Shown here piece by piece: positions 38,025 to 46,236 of a stretch of 64,000 nt of DNA. Source of the stretch: Bacteroidales bacterium UBA3810 (GTDB taxonomy: Bacteria; Bacteroidota; Bacteroidia; Bacteroidales; Paludibacteraceae). Both the position numbers and the translations under genes were made by a program. How positions within the stretch are numbered: the first letter of the stretch is position 1; each line of letters begins with the position of its first letter. The notes below the pieces were generated by a model, which saw only the letters and a list, made by a program, of their open reading frames with translations, did no database searches and was not told where the DNA came from. Location of the stretch: the NCBI GenBank assembly GCA_002368645.1, contig DFEE01000006.1, positions 62,001-126,000 on the forward strand, read 5' to 3'.

Positions 38025-39311
38025 TTATTGACAAGCGTTACGCTGTAATCGGGCTTCAAACTCAATGGTACGAATCCAATCTTTGTAGCGGTTATTGCGG
38101 TTCAGTTGCTCTATCGTGCAATTGGCGTCAGAGTTATTGGACCACCGACGGCAGTTATAAACAACATCCCATATGCGCCCGATTTTGTACTCACGACTGA
38201 TACGCAATCCTACAGCATAATCTTCGCCATATTTGGTCGTCGGAAAATCAATAGACCGCAGTAGTTCCGTATTAAACCCTCTCGGAGCACCCAGACCATT
38301 GATTCGCAGGGCGTTATTCATGCCATTATCATCGGTCCATTCGGCATGATCTATCTTGCCCGGAGGAAGAGGATTACCGTCTATATCGGTTAGTTGATAG
38401 GAGCCGATGACCATCCCGTAATGACCTTCCTCAAACTTGTCGATAAACTGTTGCACCGTATCGGGACCGCTATAAGTGTCGTCGCTGTCGAGCTGGATAG
38501 CATATTGTCCACAGCGAGGGTCGTGAATAGCCATATTCCAGTTGCCGCCAATGGCATGATAAGTCTTGTCTTGATGAATGACGATAAGTCGCTCATCCTT
38601 AATCTCGGCGAGTACCTCTTTAGTGCCGTCCGTGGAGTTATCGTCAACCACAATGACATTGAAACTGTATGGTTCCCTTACTTGTTGCTTCAAAGCCGAG
38701 TGTACGGCATCAGCAATCGTCTGCACCCTGTTCTTGCAGGGGATGATAACCGACGCTGTCGGTTTGCCCTCTTTGCTGTCACTGCGGAAGTTTTTTAAGG
38801 CGCGGTAATCAATAAATGCCCCGATGTGCTTCAAGTATGCAGTGACGGCTTGCTCCATCTCTATCTGAACAGCGCGGTTGGCGGGGTTGACGTAATCGAA
38901 TTGACTCTCCCCGGACTGCTCCATGCTCGCATAATAGCAGAACTCGGGCACATGTACGATTTTCTGCATCGCTAACCGAAGAGCATAAAGCCCCGCGTAT
39001 TCGTACTCCGGTAAGGCTTCAACAACTCGCTCAAAGGCCTCGCGGCGGAAGAGTAGAACTTCACCGAAATCAAAATCGTCTCTTAGTGACCCGGCTTGGT
39101 ACGCTATTGTCGGAGCTTCTATAACCTCACCGTTAATCACTTGAAACCGGTCGGCATAAACCATATCGGCACCACTGTCACGCAGTACACGCTCCAAGCG
39201 CTCTTGAGCCCGATAGACCCATTTCACCGATGTCGTTATACCTAACCAAACCACCTCGCCTGTCGCTGCTGAGGAGATGGACCGTAAATAAGATGTTGAT
39301 GCAAGACGCAT
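38025..39311 (-). CDS. Glycosyltransferase with one partial and one complete GT-A domain
   Basis: 428 residues from the ATG at 39311; the open frame begins further upstream but only inside the promoter region. Residues about 1-165 look like the second half of a GT-A domain (GADMVYADRFQVINGEVIEAP, GEVLLFRREAF). Residues about 185-428 are a complete family-2 glycosyltransferase: TASVIIPCKNRVQTIADAV, VIVVDDNSTDGT, and the DxD-like QLDSDDTYSGP. It transfers an unknown sugar to an unknown acceptor. It heads the transcript with the BadF and EEP genes. Confidence 0.82.
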   Translation of the reverse strand: MRLASTSYLRSISSAATGEVVWLGITTSVKWVYRAQERLERVLRDSGADMVYADRFQVINGEVIEAPTIAYQAGSLRDDFDFGEVLLFRREAFERVVEALPEYEYAGLYALRLAMQKIVHVPEFCYYASMEQSGESQFDYVNPANRAVQIEMEQAVTAYLKHIGAFIDYRALKNFRSDSKEGKPTASVIIPCKNRVQTIADAVHSALKQQVREPYSFNVIVVDDNSTDGTKEVLAEIKDERLIVIHQDKTYHAIGGNWNMAIHDPRCGQYAIQLDSDDTYSGPDTVQQFIDKFEEGHYGMVIGSYQLTDIDGNPLPPGKIDHAEWTDDNGMNNALRINGLGAPRGFNTELLRSIDFPTTKYGEDYAVGLRISREYKIGRIWDVVYNCRRWSNNSDANCTIEQLNRNNRYKDWIRTIEFEARLQRNACQ

Positions 39312-39335
39312 AATCGTAACCCTTGTTTTATTGTG

Positions 39336-39367
39336 CAAAATTACCAAATTTTGCGCATATGTGCAAG
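39336..39367 (-). promoter_or_regulatory. Promoter of the glycosyltransferase-BadF-EEP genes
   Basis: Minus strand CTTG (39364-39367), 20 bases, TAATTTTG (39336-39343). It lies 24 bases upstream of the ATG at 39311 and supports that start. Confidence 0.75.
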
Positions 39368-39423
39368 TTTTTTTTTCCTTTTCACCCTTTTTTGGCCTAC
39401 TTTGCGCTAAATCGAGATTTTTT

Positions 39424-39455
39424 TTTGGAAAAGTCATCAAAAAACTGTACCTTTG
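39424..39455 (+). promoter_or_regulatory. Promoter of the SpoIID-like gene
   Basis: TTTG (39424-39427), 20 bases, TACCTTTG (39448-39455), ending 17 bases before the ATG at 39473. Confidence 0.8.
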
Positions 39456-39472
39456 TACGCAAATCGTAATCC

Positions 39473-40477
39473 ATGAGAACTATTCGTGTCGGTATATTGA
39501 CAGCGCCTCATATTGATTATGAGTTACGCGAGAAAACCTTTGTGCTCCACAATGTGCGCATCGGCATCGGTTTTCATTGGGACCGATTGGAGGACCAGGA
39601 GTTTGAAGGGCAACTTGAGATTATCCCTAATCCCGATGGTACCGAGACTGCAGTGAATATCATTGAACTTGAGCAATACCTAACCTCTGTCATCTCCTCC
39701 GAGATGAGAGCTGACTGCCCCATGGAACTGCTGAAAGCCCATGCAGTCATTGCCCGCTCATGGCTTATTGCCCAACTCAACGAGGTTCACCCCCATGACC
39801 TATACGATGTCTGTGCTGATGATCATTGTCAACGGTATGAGGGAATTAGGCGGCGCAATGACCGCGCCGTACAAGCGGTTCACGATACAGAAGGGCAAGT
39901 CCTTACCTATAACCATAAAATCTGCGACTGTAGATACCATAAGTGTTGCGGAGGAAAAACCGAACTATTCGAGACCTGCTGGCCTCTTGACGATAAAACA
40001 GCCTATCCGTATCTACAATCTGTTGATTGCCCCTACTGTGCTAAGGCTGTCGGCAGAAAGGATATTCTTCGGACTATTCTCAACGACTATGACCAAGAGA
40101 CCGCTGACTTTCACGACTGGCAATATGCATATTATAATAAGGATGTGCAAGCCATTGTCCCCTTGCATCGCGGCGCATCCGGGCGGATAGACCGCCTAAA
40201 ACTGGTTTATCAAGACGGTCACGAAGAAGTTATCGGGAAGGAATTGGCTATCCGCAAAGCGCTCAGCGACACATGCCTCTACTCGTCTTGGTTTGAGGTT
40301 GAGAGCACGCTTGAAAAAGGCGGTTTTATCCTTCATGGACACGGCTGGGGACATGGGGTCGGGCTCTGCCAAATAGGTGCTGCGGTCATGGCGGCTGAGG
40401 GAGCTTCCTATCAACAAATACTTACCTATTACTACCAAGGAACGACACTATTAGAAATTAATTATATACTATCATGA
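39473..40477 (+). CDS. SpoIID/LytB-domain protein
   Basis: 334 residues without a clear signal peptide. The SpoIID signature runs from LEQYLTSVISSEM (catalytic Glu region, about 65-77) through LLKAHAVIARSWL to HGHGWGHGVGLCQIGA (about 283-298). Eight or so Cys/His residues in CDCRYHKCCGGKTELFETCW and CPYC suggest a metal site, as in sporulation SpoIID. SpoIID cuts glycan strands lacking stem peptides. This phylum does not sporulate, so a role in peptidoglycan turnover is inferred. Its last codons overlap the next gene by 4 nt. Confidence 0.88.
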   Translation: MRTIRVGILTAPHIDYELREKTFVLHNVRIGIGFHWDRLEDQEFEGQLEIIPNPDGTETAVNIIELEQYLTSVISSEMRADCPMELLKAHAVIARSWLIAQLNEVHPHDLYDVCADDHCQRYEGIRRRNDRAVQAVHDTEGQVLTYNHKICDCRYHKCCGGKTELFETCWPLDDKTAYPYLQSVDCPYCAKAVGRKDILRTILNDYDQETADFHDWQYAYYNKDVQAIVPLHRGASGRIDRLKLVYQDGHEEVIGKELAIRKALSDTCLYSSWFEVESTLEKGGFILHGHGWGHGVGLCQIGAAVMAAEGASYQQILTYYYQGTTLLEINYILS

Positions 40478-41205
40478 AAAAACTATTTATCTTGCTCCTG
40501 TCAGCATTTGTAATGCTACCTTTGGCTGCCCAAACGACAGAGCCCCTTGAGGACTCCTGGGAAACAGATTATGAGTTAATGAAATCTGACGGCTGGAAAG
40601 CTTGTAACAAAGGCATGACCCTAAAGGATGAGTGTATCCTCATGCACAAGTACTCCATGGGCTCGCTCGGTGATGACCGCAAGTATTGTTACGGCGGCGC
40701 ACGTACCAAAAATAAATCCCGCAAAGAGGGACTGCATATAACCGCCTATCAAGCCCAAAAAGACCTTGCCGAATTTCTCATCTTCGCCTACGCTACGGGA
40801 CGAGAGGACCTGCATGCTTCCAAACAAGTGCACAAAAACACTGTCGATGGACGTACTACTTTCAAGACTGTGGACCAAGAGCATGGTATCGAGATTAACT
40901 TTCGGGACGGCAATCATCAAGAGGGCTATAAGGCTGTCTATACCTTCTCTATTCAAGGCAAACCGATGCCCAAAGACATTCCTTCTATCGCATTTAAGGA
41001 TGCTATGGAGCAATTGATAGAACACCTCAGTAGCGATATCGTGGTCCTCAGTTTCTATCGCAAAAAAGATGGGGTCCCGCAAGTCCAGTCGCTCGCTTAT
41101 AGCGAAATATCAAAGGCGTTAGACGATATCCGTAACCTCATCATGACACAATGGGCTCCGAACGGCGCCGTTGAGATTATTCTCCAAGACGAAAATAAAC
41201 GCTAA
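40474..41205 (+). CDS. Secreted protein of unknown function
   Basis: 243 residues with a signal peptide (MKKLFILLLSAFVMLPLAAQ). The mature part is mixed alpha/beta, with four Cys in the first half (CNKG, DECILMH, YCYGG) and many Lys/Asp residues; no motif is recognised. It overlaps the SpoIID-like gene by 4 nt, so the two are probably made together and may act together at the cell envelope. Confidence 0.7.
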   Translation: MKKLFILLLSAFVMLPLAAQTTEPLEDSWETDYELMKSDGWKACNKGMTLKDECILMHKYSMGSLGDDRKYCYGGARTKNKSRKEGLHITAYQAQKDLAEFLIFAYATGREDLHASKQVHKNTVDGRTTFKTVDQEHGIEINFRDGNHQEGYKAVYTFSIQGKPMPKDIPSIAFKDAMEQLIEHLSSDIVVLSFYRKKDGVPQVQSLAYSEISKALDDIRNLIMTQWAPNGAVEIILQDENKR

Positions 41206-41216
41206 CTGACAACCGA

Positions 41217-41295
41217 CTGCCAAATTGGCAGTGCTCGCCATAGTGGTACAGGGTTTGATTATAGCCTTGTAGAATTTAAAATGTAAACCACTATG
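41217..41295 (+). promoter_or_regulatory. clpB leader with start-codon-sequestering inverted repeat
   Basis: A small hairpin, CTGCCAA/TTGGCAG (41217-41231), is followed by CATAGTGGT (41239-41247), the perfect complement of ACCACTATG (41287-41295), whose last three bases are the clpB start codon. Next to the left arm, ACAGGG can also pair with CCTTGT (with one G-U), stacking on the same helix. No Shine-Dalgarno and no clear promoter are visible. The fold would hide the AUG, as in RNA thermometers or other translational switches. Sequence-based inference only. Confidence 0.45.
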
Positions 41296-43344
41296 AACAC
41301 GAACACTGAAAATCTGAACAAATTTGCCATTAACTTGTGCCAAAAAGCACAGCAAGGCAAACTCGATCCCGTAATCGGGCGTGACGATGAGATAAGAAGG
41401 GTGCTTCAGATTCTGTCTCGGCGTACCAAAAACAATCCTATCCTCATCGGTGAACCCGGCGTGGGCAAAACAGCCATCGCCGAAGGACTCGCACATCGTA
41501 TCGTTAGAGGCGATGTCCCTGAGAACCTTAAGAAAAAACTCATCTATTCCCTTGATATGGGCGCACTCGTCGCGGGGGCTAAATATCAAGGAGAGTTTGA
41601 AGAAAGACTCAAAGGCGTTATCAATGAAGTCATCAATGCAGCCGGCGAAATAATACTTTTCATTGATGAAATTCATGTCCTCGTAGGAGCCGGTAAAAGT
41701 AGCGGCGCTATGGATGCTGCTAATATATTGAAACCTGCACTCGCCCGTGGTGACCTGCGTTGTATCGGAGCTACCACCCTTGACGAGTACCAAAAGTATT
41801 TTGAAACCGATAGAGCCTTGGAGCGACGATTCCAAAAAGTCATGGTGGACGAACCCGACGAGTCGGCGACTATCTCTATCCTGAGGGGCTTAAAGGAACG
41901 CTATGAGACCCACCACAAAGTGCGGATTAAAGATGATGCGCTTATCGCTGCCGTGACACTCTCTGCCAGGTATATTACAGATCGATTCCTTCCCGATAAA
42001 GCCATTGACCTTGTCGATGAAGCCGCCGCTAAACTACGCCTGGAGGTGGACTCGAAACCCGAAGAACTGGATGCCATTGACCGACAAATAAAACAACTTG
42101 AGATTGAACGCGAAGCCATTAAACGCGAAAAAGACGAAGCCAAACTTGGCGAAATCGAGAAACAACTTACGCAGCTCAATACCCGCCGTAACCAACTCAA
42201 CCAACAGTGGGAGAAAGAACAGGGCTATGTCGCAACTATCCAGAACGAAAAAGCTGCTATCGAGCTCATGAAACATCAGGCGGAAAAAGCCGAGCGAGAA
42301 GGCGATTATGGTAAGGTCGCAGAGATACGATACGGCAAAATCCAACAAGCCGAGGCGAATATCAAGGCGGCGCAACAAGCCCTACAAAGCATCCCGGGCG
42401 AGACCCTTATCAAAGAGGAAGTCGATGAGGACGATATCGCCGAAGTCGTGGCGCGTTGGACCGGCATACCCGTCAATAAGATGATGCAGTCTGAGCGCGA
42501 TAAACTCATGCACCTCGAAGAGGAACTGCATAAGCGCGTTATCGGACAGGATGAAGCTATCAATGCCGTCAGCGACGCCATACGCCGCTCACGTGCAGGG
42601 CTCCAAGACCCCAAACGACCCATTGGGTCCTTCATCTTCCTCGGTACAACAGGTGTCGGCAAAACCGAACTCGCCAAAGCCCTGGCGGACTATCTCTTTG
42701 ACGACGAAAATATGATTACCCGTATCGATATGTCGGAGTATCAAGAGAAGTTCTCCGCTACACGACTCATCGGTGCGCCTCCTGGATATGTCGGCTATGA
42801 CGAGGGTGGGCAACTCACCGAGGCTGTCAGACGCAAACCCTATTCGGTTGTACTCTTTGATGAATTGGAAAAAGCGCATCCCGATGTCTTCAATGTCCTC
42901 TTGCAGGTACTGGATGACGGACGACTGACCGATAACAAGGGCAGAACCGTCAACTTCAAGAACACACTTATCATCATGACCTCCAACTTGACCGAGGAAC
43001 AACTCAAAGCCCAAGTGCGACCCGAGTTCATCAATAGGGTGGACGACATCATACATTTTACCGAGTTGAGCGAGGACGATATACGTGAAGTCGTTAAACT
43101 GCAGATTGGACGTGTACATGATATGCTCAAACAGCAAGATATAGAACTCCGTGTCACCGATGACGCTATTTCCTATATCGCGAAAGAGGGTTATGACCCG
43201 CAGTTTGGCGCGCGACCTGTTAAGAGAGCGATACAGAGCCTTATGCTCAATGAACTGTCCAAACAGATTATCGCCGGACACATCGACCCCAAGAAACCGG
43301 TTGTCGTCGAACTCCGTGATGGAGAACTCCATTTCAAAAACTGA
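41293..43344 (+). CDS. clpB: ClpB-type disaggregase lacking the N-terminal domain
   Basis: 683 residues against about 860 for full ClpB. The first AAA+ module starts at once ([38 protein letters not shown], with Walker A at about 53-61). The long M-domain coiled coil is complete (about 250-380). The second AAA+ module has [14 protein letters not shown] and [13 protein letters not shown]. Missing are the ~150-residue N-domain and about 20 residues between IMTSNL and RPEFINR, where relatives have a longer linker. It solubilises aggregates with DnaK. Whether a full-length clpB exists elsewhere cannot be seen. Confidence 0.92.
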   Translation: MNTNTENLNKFAINLCQKAQQGKLDPVIGRDDEIRRVLQILSRRTKNNPILIGEPGVGKTAIAEGLAHRIVRGDVPENLKKKLIYSLDMGALVAGAKYQGEFEERLKGVINEVINAAGEIILFIDEIHVLVGAGKSSGAMDAANILKPALARGDLRCIGATTLDEYQKYFETDRALERRFQKVMVDEPDESATISILRGLKERYETHHKVRIKDDALIAAVTLSARYITDRFLPDKAIDLVDEAAAKLRLEVDSKPEELDAIDRQIKQLEIEREAIKREKDEAKLGEIEKQLTQLNTRRNQLNQQWEKEQGYVATIQNEKAAIELMKHQAEKAEREGDYGKVAEIRYGKIQQAEANIKAAQQALQSIPGETLIKEEVDEDDIAEVVARWTGIPVNKMMQSERDKLMHLEEELHKRVIGQDEAINAVSDAIRRSRAGLQDPKRPIGSFIFLGTTGVGKTELAKALADYLFDDENMITRIDMSEYQEKFSATRLIGAPPGYVGYDEGGQLTEAVRRKPYSVVLFDELEKAHPDVFNVLLQVLDDGRLTDNKGRTVNFKNTLIIMTSNLTEEQLKAQVRPEFINRVDDIIHFTELSEDDIREVVKLQIGRVHDMLKQQDIELRVTDDAISYIAKEGYDPQFGARPVKRAIQSLMLNELSKQIIAGHIDPKKPVVVELRDGELHFKN

Positions 43345-43404
43345 CTACCGTCCCACTTCGTTTCACAACCCCCTTTGATGTAAAAAAGGCCGGTTGATAT
43401 TGGT

Positions 43405-43466
43405 TGCACTTGCCACACTGCGTTGCAAATTGGCAAGTGCACCACTATGTCTATAGGTTTGTAACG
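43405..43466 (+). terminator. Competing hairpins after clpB, with T-rich tract
   Basis: Hairpin A pairs TGCACTTGCCA (43405-43415) with TGGCAAGTGCA (43431-43441), 11 bp. Hairpin B pairs CGTTGCAAA (43421-43429) with TTTGTAACG (43458-43466) and is followed by a long T-rich run (43474-43510). The two interlock, so they exclude each other or form a pseudoknot. The segment also repeats two motifs of the clpB leader (CAAATTGGCA-GTGC and ACCACTATG). Confidence 0.55.
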
Positions 43467-43549
43467 TGCGGGCTTTTCTTTTTATTTTTTTTTGGTTCTT
43501 TTTTCTTTTATCAGCTTTCTTTTTCTCCTTTTCGCTCCTTATCAACTAC

Positions 43550-43614
43550 TATAGCATTACTAGAGCATTACTAGAGCATTACCAGAGCACTACCAGAGCA
43601 TTACCAGAGCACCC
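43550..43614. repeat. 11-bp tandem repeat, about six copies
   Basis: TATAGCATTAC, TAGAGCATTAC twice, CAGAGCACTAC, CAGAGCATTAC and a partial CAGAGCACCC follow one another without gaps. The unit of 11 bp is about one helical turn. It lies in the non-coding gap between clpB and the defence-like region. The rest of this gap holds a T-rich tract and a small GATCC/GGATC hairpin (about 43620-43634). Confidence 0.85.
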
Positions 43615-43696
43615 TTATAGATCCGTAATGGATCCTTTATAAATCTAATTTCTACCTTTTGCCAAGGACACACTTTTGAACAAAAAACATATTTTT

Positions 43697-43728
43697 TTTG
43701 CATAATCAAAAAAAAAGTCGTACCTTTG
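43697..43728 (+). promoter_or_regulatory. Promoter of the DUF4062-ATPase gene
   Basis: TTTG (43697-43700), 20 bases, TACCTTTG (43721-43728): full consensus. The leader to the ATG at 43769 is about 35 nt. Confidence 0.8.
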
Positions 43729-43768
43729 CGCGCAAATTTGTTTCGAATAGAAAAACAGACAAAGATTT

Positions 43769-45337
43769 ATGGCAGATATCAAAGTTTTCATAAGCAGCGT
43801 CCAAAAGGAATTCGCCCGCGAGCGGCAGCTCTTGTGCGATTACATCCGCACAGACGGATTGCTCGGCCGGTTCTTTGTGCCGTTTATCTTTGAAGACATG
43901 CCGGCATCGGAGGTCTCTGCGCAGAAAGCCTATCTCACCCAGGCGGCGGAATGCCATATCTACCTCGGCATTCTCGGCACCCAGTATGGCTATGAGGATG
44001 AAGAAGGTATCTCGCCCACCGAACGCGAATACGATACGGCTACGGCTCACCACGCGCACCGGCTGATTTATACGCTGCGCACAGACACGCCGCGTAACCC
44101 CAAAGAGCAAGCTTTCATTACTAAGGTAGAGCAGGAAGTTGTCCGCCGCGGTTTTGCTACTTACGACGAACTACGCACGGCTGTTTATAACTCGCTTGTG
44201 GATTATCTGGTTCGGAAAGAGATTATCCGCCGTGTACCTTTTGATGCAGCGGCTCATTCGGTCGCTACGTATGATGATATCGATCCGGAGAAAGTACGTA
44301 CTTTTGTGAATCGCGCTAAAAAGAAACGCAATTTCCCGCTGAATTTCGAAGACGGTATCGAGAAAATCTTCTCCGCTATCCATGTGCTCACGGACGACGG
44401 TCGTCTGACGAACTCAGCACTATTGCTTTTCGCCAAAGACCCGCAACGCTTCTTCCGCACTTCGGAAGTCCGCTGTGCACAGTTTTATGGAACGAAAGTG
44501 GAAAAACCTATCCGCAATTACCAAGTCTTCACCGGTTCGCTCTTTGAGATGATTGACAAAGCGGTGGGTTTTGTCATGTCGCGAATCGACGCACGTGTGG
44601 GCAAACGCGACCTCTCGCCGGACGCACCGGTGGAGTACGAACTGCCGGAGAGCGCGGTAGCCGAGGCGATTGCCAATGCCGTAGCGCATCGTGACTATAC
44701 GAGCAATGCGAGTGTGCAGGTCATGCTTTTCCGCGACCGTCTGGAGATTTGGAACCCCGGCAGACTGCCCGCTGGCTTTACGATCCAGAAACTGCATGAG
44801 GTGCATCGCTCCGAGCCGACCAACCCCGTTCTGGCTCATCCGCTCTTCATGGCAGGCTATATCGAGCATTTGGGAACAGGTACAACGGATATGATTGCCG
44901 ATTGCGAAGCTCTCGGTCTCCGCACACCTGAGTTTATTCAAGCGGACGACTTCCGTACGATTATCTATCGTCAGGAAAAAGTAACAGAGCGGCTCCAAAA
45001 AGTGTCAAACCCAGCCGAAAAAGTAACAGAGCAGGGACAAAAAGTAATAGAGCTCGGCGAAAAAGTAATAGAGCAGGAGCAGAAAAGTAACCAAGCAGAG
45101 CCCCAAAGTAACCAAGTACGTCTAACCGCGAAGCAACGAAAAGTGTTAGAGTTTTGTGATGTGATGCCGCGAACAGCCCAAGAAATTTTAGAAATGGAAG
45201 GTGTAAAATACCAAACGCGCACTCTGCAACAATATGTAACCAAATTAGTGCTTGCCGGACTTCTGCGCCCGACCACCACGCATAAAAACGACTCTAACCG
45301 CCGTTACATCACCGCCCATCCATCCACCGACCGATGA
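43769..45337 (+). CDS. DUF4062 - HATPase_c_4 - winged-helix protein
   Basis: 522 residues. DUF4062 at the start (about 3-95: IKVFISSVQKEFARERQLL, LGILGTQYGYEDEEG) is a Rossmann-like domain often found in signalling or defence proteins. Residues about 170-395 match the RecG-related GHKL ATPase group: LTNSALLLFAKDPQRFF, AEAIANAVAHRDY (metal/ATP N-box), IWNPGRLP (G1), and HLGTGTTDM (G2). A heptad-repeat linker (about 403-444) leads to a C-terminal winged helix. In most relatives an AlbA_2 domain occupies the place of DUF4062. Its stop overlaps the next start by 4 nt. Transcriptional or defence role inferred. Confidence 0.82.
   Translation: MADIKVFISSVQKEFARERQLLCDYIRTDGLLGRFFVPFIFEDMPASEVSAQKAYLTQAAECHIYLGILGTQYGYEDEEGISPTEREYDTATAHHAHRLIYTLRTDTPRNPKEQAFITKVEQEVVRRGFATYDELRTAVYNSLVDYLVRKEIIRRVPFDAAAHSVATYDDIDPEKVRTFVNRAKKKRNFPLNFEDGIEKIFSAIHVLTDDGRLTNSALLLFAKDPQRFFRTSEVRCAQFYGTKVEKPIRNYQVFTGSLFEMIDKAVGFVMSRIDARVGKRDLSPDAPVEYELPESAVAEAIANAVAHRDYTSNASVQVMLFRDRLEIWNPGRLPAGFTIQKLHEVHRSEPTNPVLAHPLFMAGYIEHLGTGTTDMIADCEALGLRTPEFIQADDFRTIIYRQEKVTERLQKVSNPAEKVTEQGQKVIELGEKVIEQEQKSNQAEPQSNQVRLTAKQRKVLEFCDVMPRTAQEILEMEGVKYQTRTLQQYVTKLVLAGLLRPTTTHKNDSNRRYITAHPSTDR
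44976..45101 (+). repeat. 21-bp coding repeats giving a heptad linker
   Basis: Five to six units of 21 bp start with AAAAAGT at 44976, 44997, 45018, 45039 and 45060 and encode EKVTERL/QKVSNPA/EKVTEQG/QKVIELG/EKVIEQE. The seven-residue period points to a coiled coil between the ATPase and winged-helix domains. Confidence 0.8.
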
Positions 45338-46194
45338 CCGACTCACAACCGAGAGATGACCGAGATACAAAATCACGCAGAAAATTTATGATAGGAAATA
45401 ATTCTGAAAGAAATAAAGTGATTAGGCAACTTTTGCGTCAAGGAGCAAAGAATGAGAGGATGGTATTATGGGCATTATCCTTTTCGGTGATATATGCCTT
45501 GGTGTCCAATCTTATTACTCACTGCCCACCTCTTCCTTTGTCAGCGAACATTTTGGATATAATGGCCTCTATTGACGAGACCATAAGGAATTGCTGCTAC
45601 GGTATGATTGCCGGTATATCGTTTTATCTCTTAAATGATTTCTACAAAAACGCATACAAAAAGGTTGATATTTATAATGATATGTACCCTAACCTATATA
45701 GCTTATGGTTAAAGACATATCAGTTGGTACTTGCATTAAACAATCATGAATTAGACGAATCGCAAAGTAATGATGAGCTCCATACTTCCATCATTAACCA
45801 TCTTTGCGGACAATCCGAGAAAGAGGCAAAAAACGCAAATCTATCAACAACGCACGAGATATTTTCCGGAGACATCCATTTGTTATTCGTTATGTGGCAT
45901 GATATTGCTCAAGACAAAAGAAAATTCCTTGCTACTTATGGTCATATTATAGAGAGAGAAGAATATTCAAAATTGAATGATAAAGAGCTTGATATTATGG
46001 ATGAAAGGTTAAAAGAGTATTCTCCCAATGATAATCAAATAAGAGAAGGTAAGCTAATTTTAATAAGGGATTATGACATCCAACGCGCTCTTTATCTTAT
46101 ATTGAATTTTAAAACAGATATGGCTAAGATGGTTAACAAATATTCCGTTTTCTATTATGGAGATCAAAGGGGCGTGCGAAAAGGTGCTTTCTGA
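45334..46194 (+). CDS. Two-helix membrane protein, unknown family
   Basis: 286 residues. Two membrane helices are predicted at about 43-61 (MVLWALSFSVIYALVSNL) and 87-103 (CCYGMIAGISFYLLND), with the long C-terminal part (about 105-286) charged, helical and probably cytosolic. No motif is recognised. The start overlaps the DUF4062-ATPase stop by 4 nt, so the two are translationally coupled and likely act together. It is markedly more A+T-rich than the gene before it. A membrane effector paired with a sensor is one reading; this is inference. Confidence 0.65.
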   Translation: MTDSQPRDDRDTKSRRKFMIGNNSERNKVIRQLLRQGAKNERMVLWALSFSVIYALVSNLITHCPPLPLSANILDIMASIDETIRNCCYGMIAGISFYLLNDFYKNAYKKVDIYNDMYPNLYSLWLKTYQLVLALNNHELDESQSNDELHTSIINHLCGQSEKEAKNANLSTTHEIFSGDIHLLFVMWHDIAQDKRKFLATYGHIIEREEYSKLNDKELDIMDERLKEYSPNDNQIREGKLILIRDYDIQRALYLILNFKTDMAKMVNKYSVFYYGDQRGVRKGAF

Positions 46195-46236
46195 ATCCAA
46201 GGAAAACGACATATTGAAAGAAAAATATGATAATCT

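Noticed and set aside
39473..40477. Sporulation function from the SpoIID domain
   Set aside because: The rest of the window is typical of non-sporulating Bacteroidota; SpoIID/LytB domains occur there without sporulation.
40474..41205. Missing ClpB N-domain encoded upstream as a frameshifted piece
   Set aside because: The upstream gene has its own signal peptide and stop and does not resemble the Clp N-domain; the 87-nt gap cannot hold it.
43550..43614. CRISPR array
   Set aside because: The repeats are 11 bp, abut without spacers and have no cas genes nearby; this is a simple tandem repeat.
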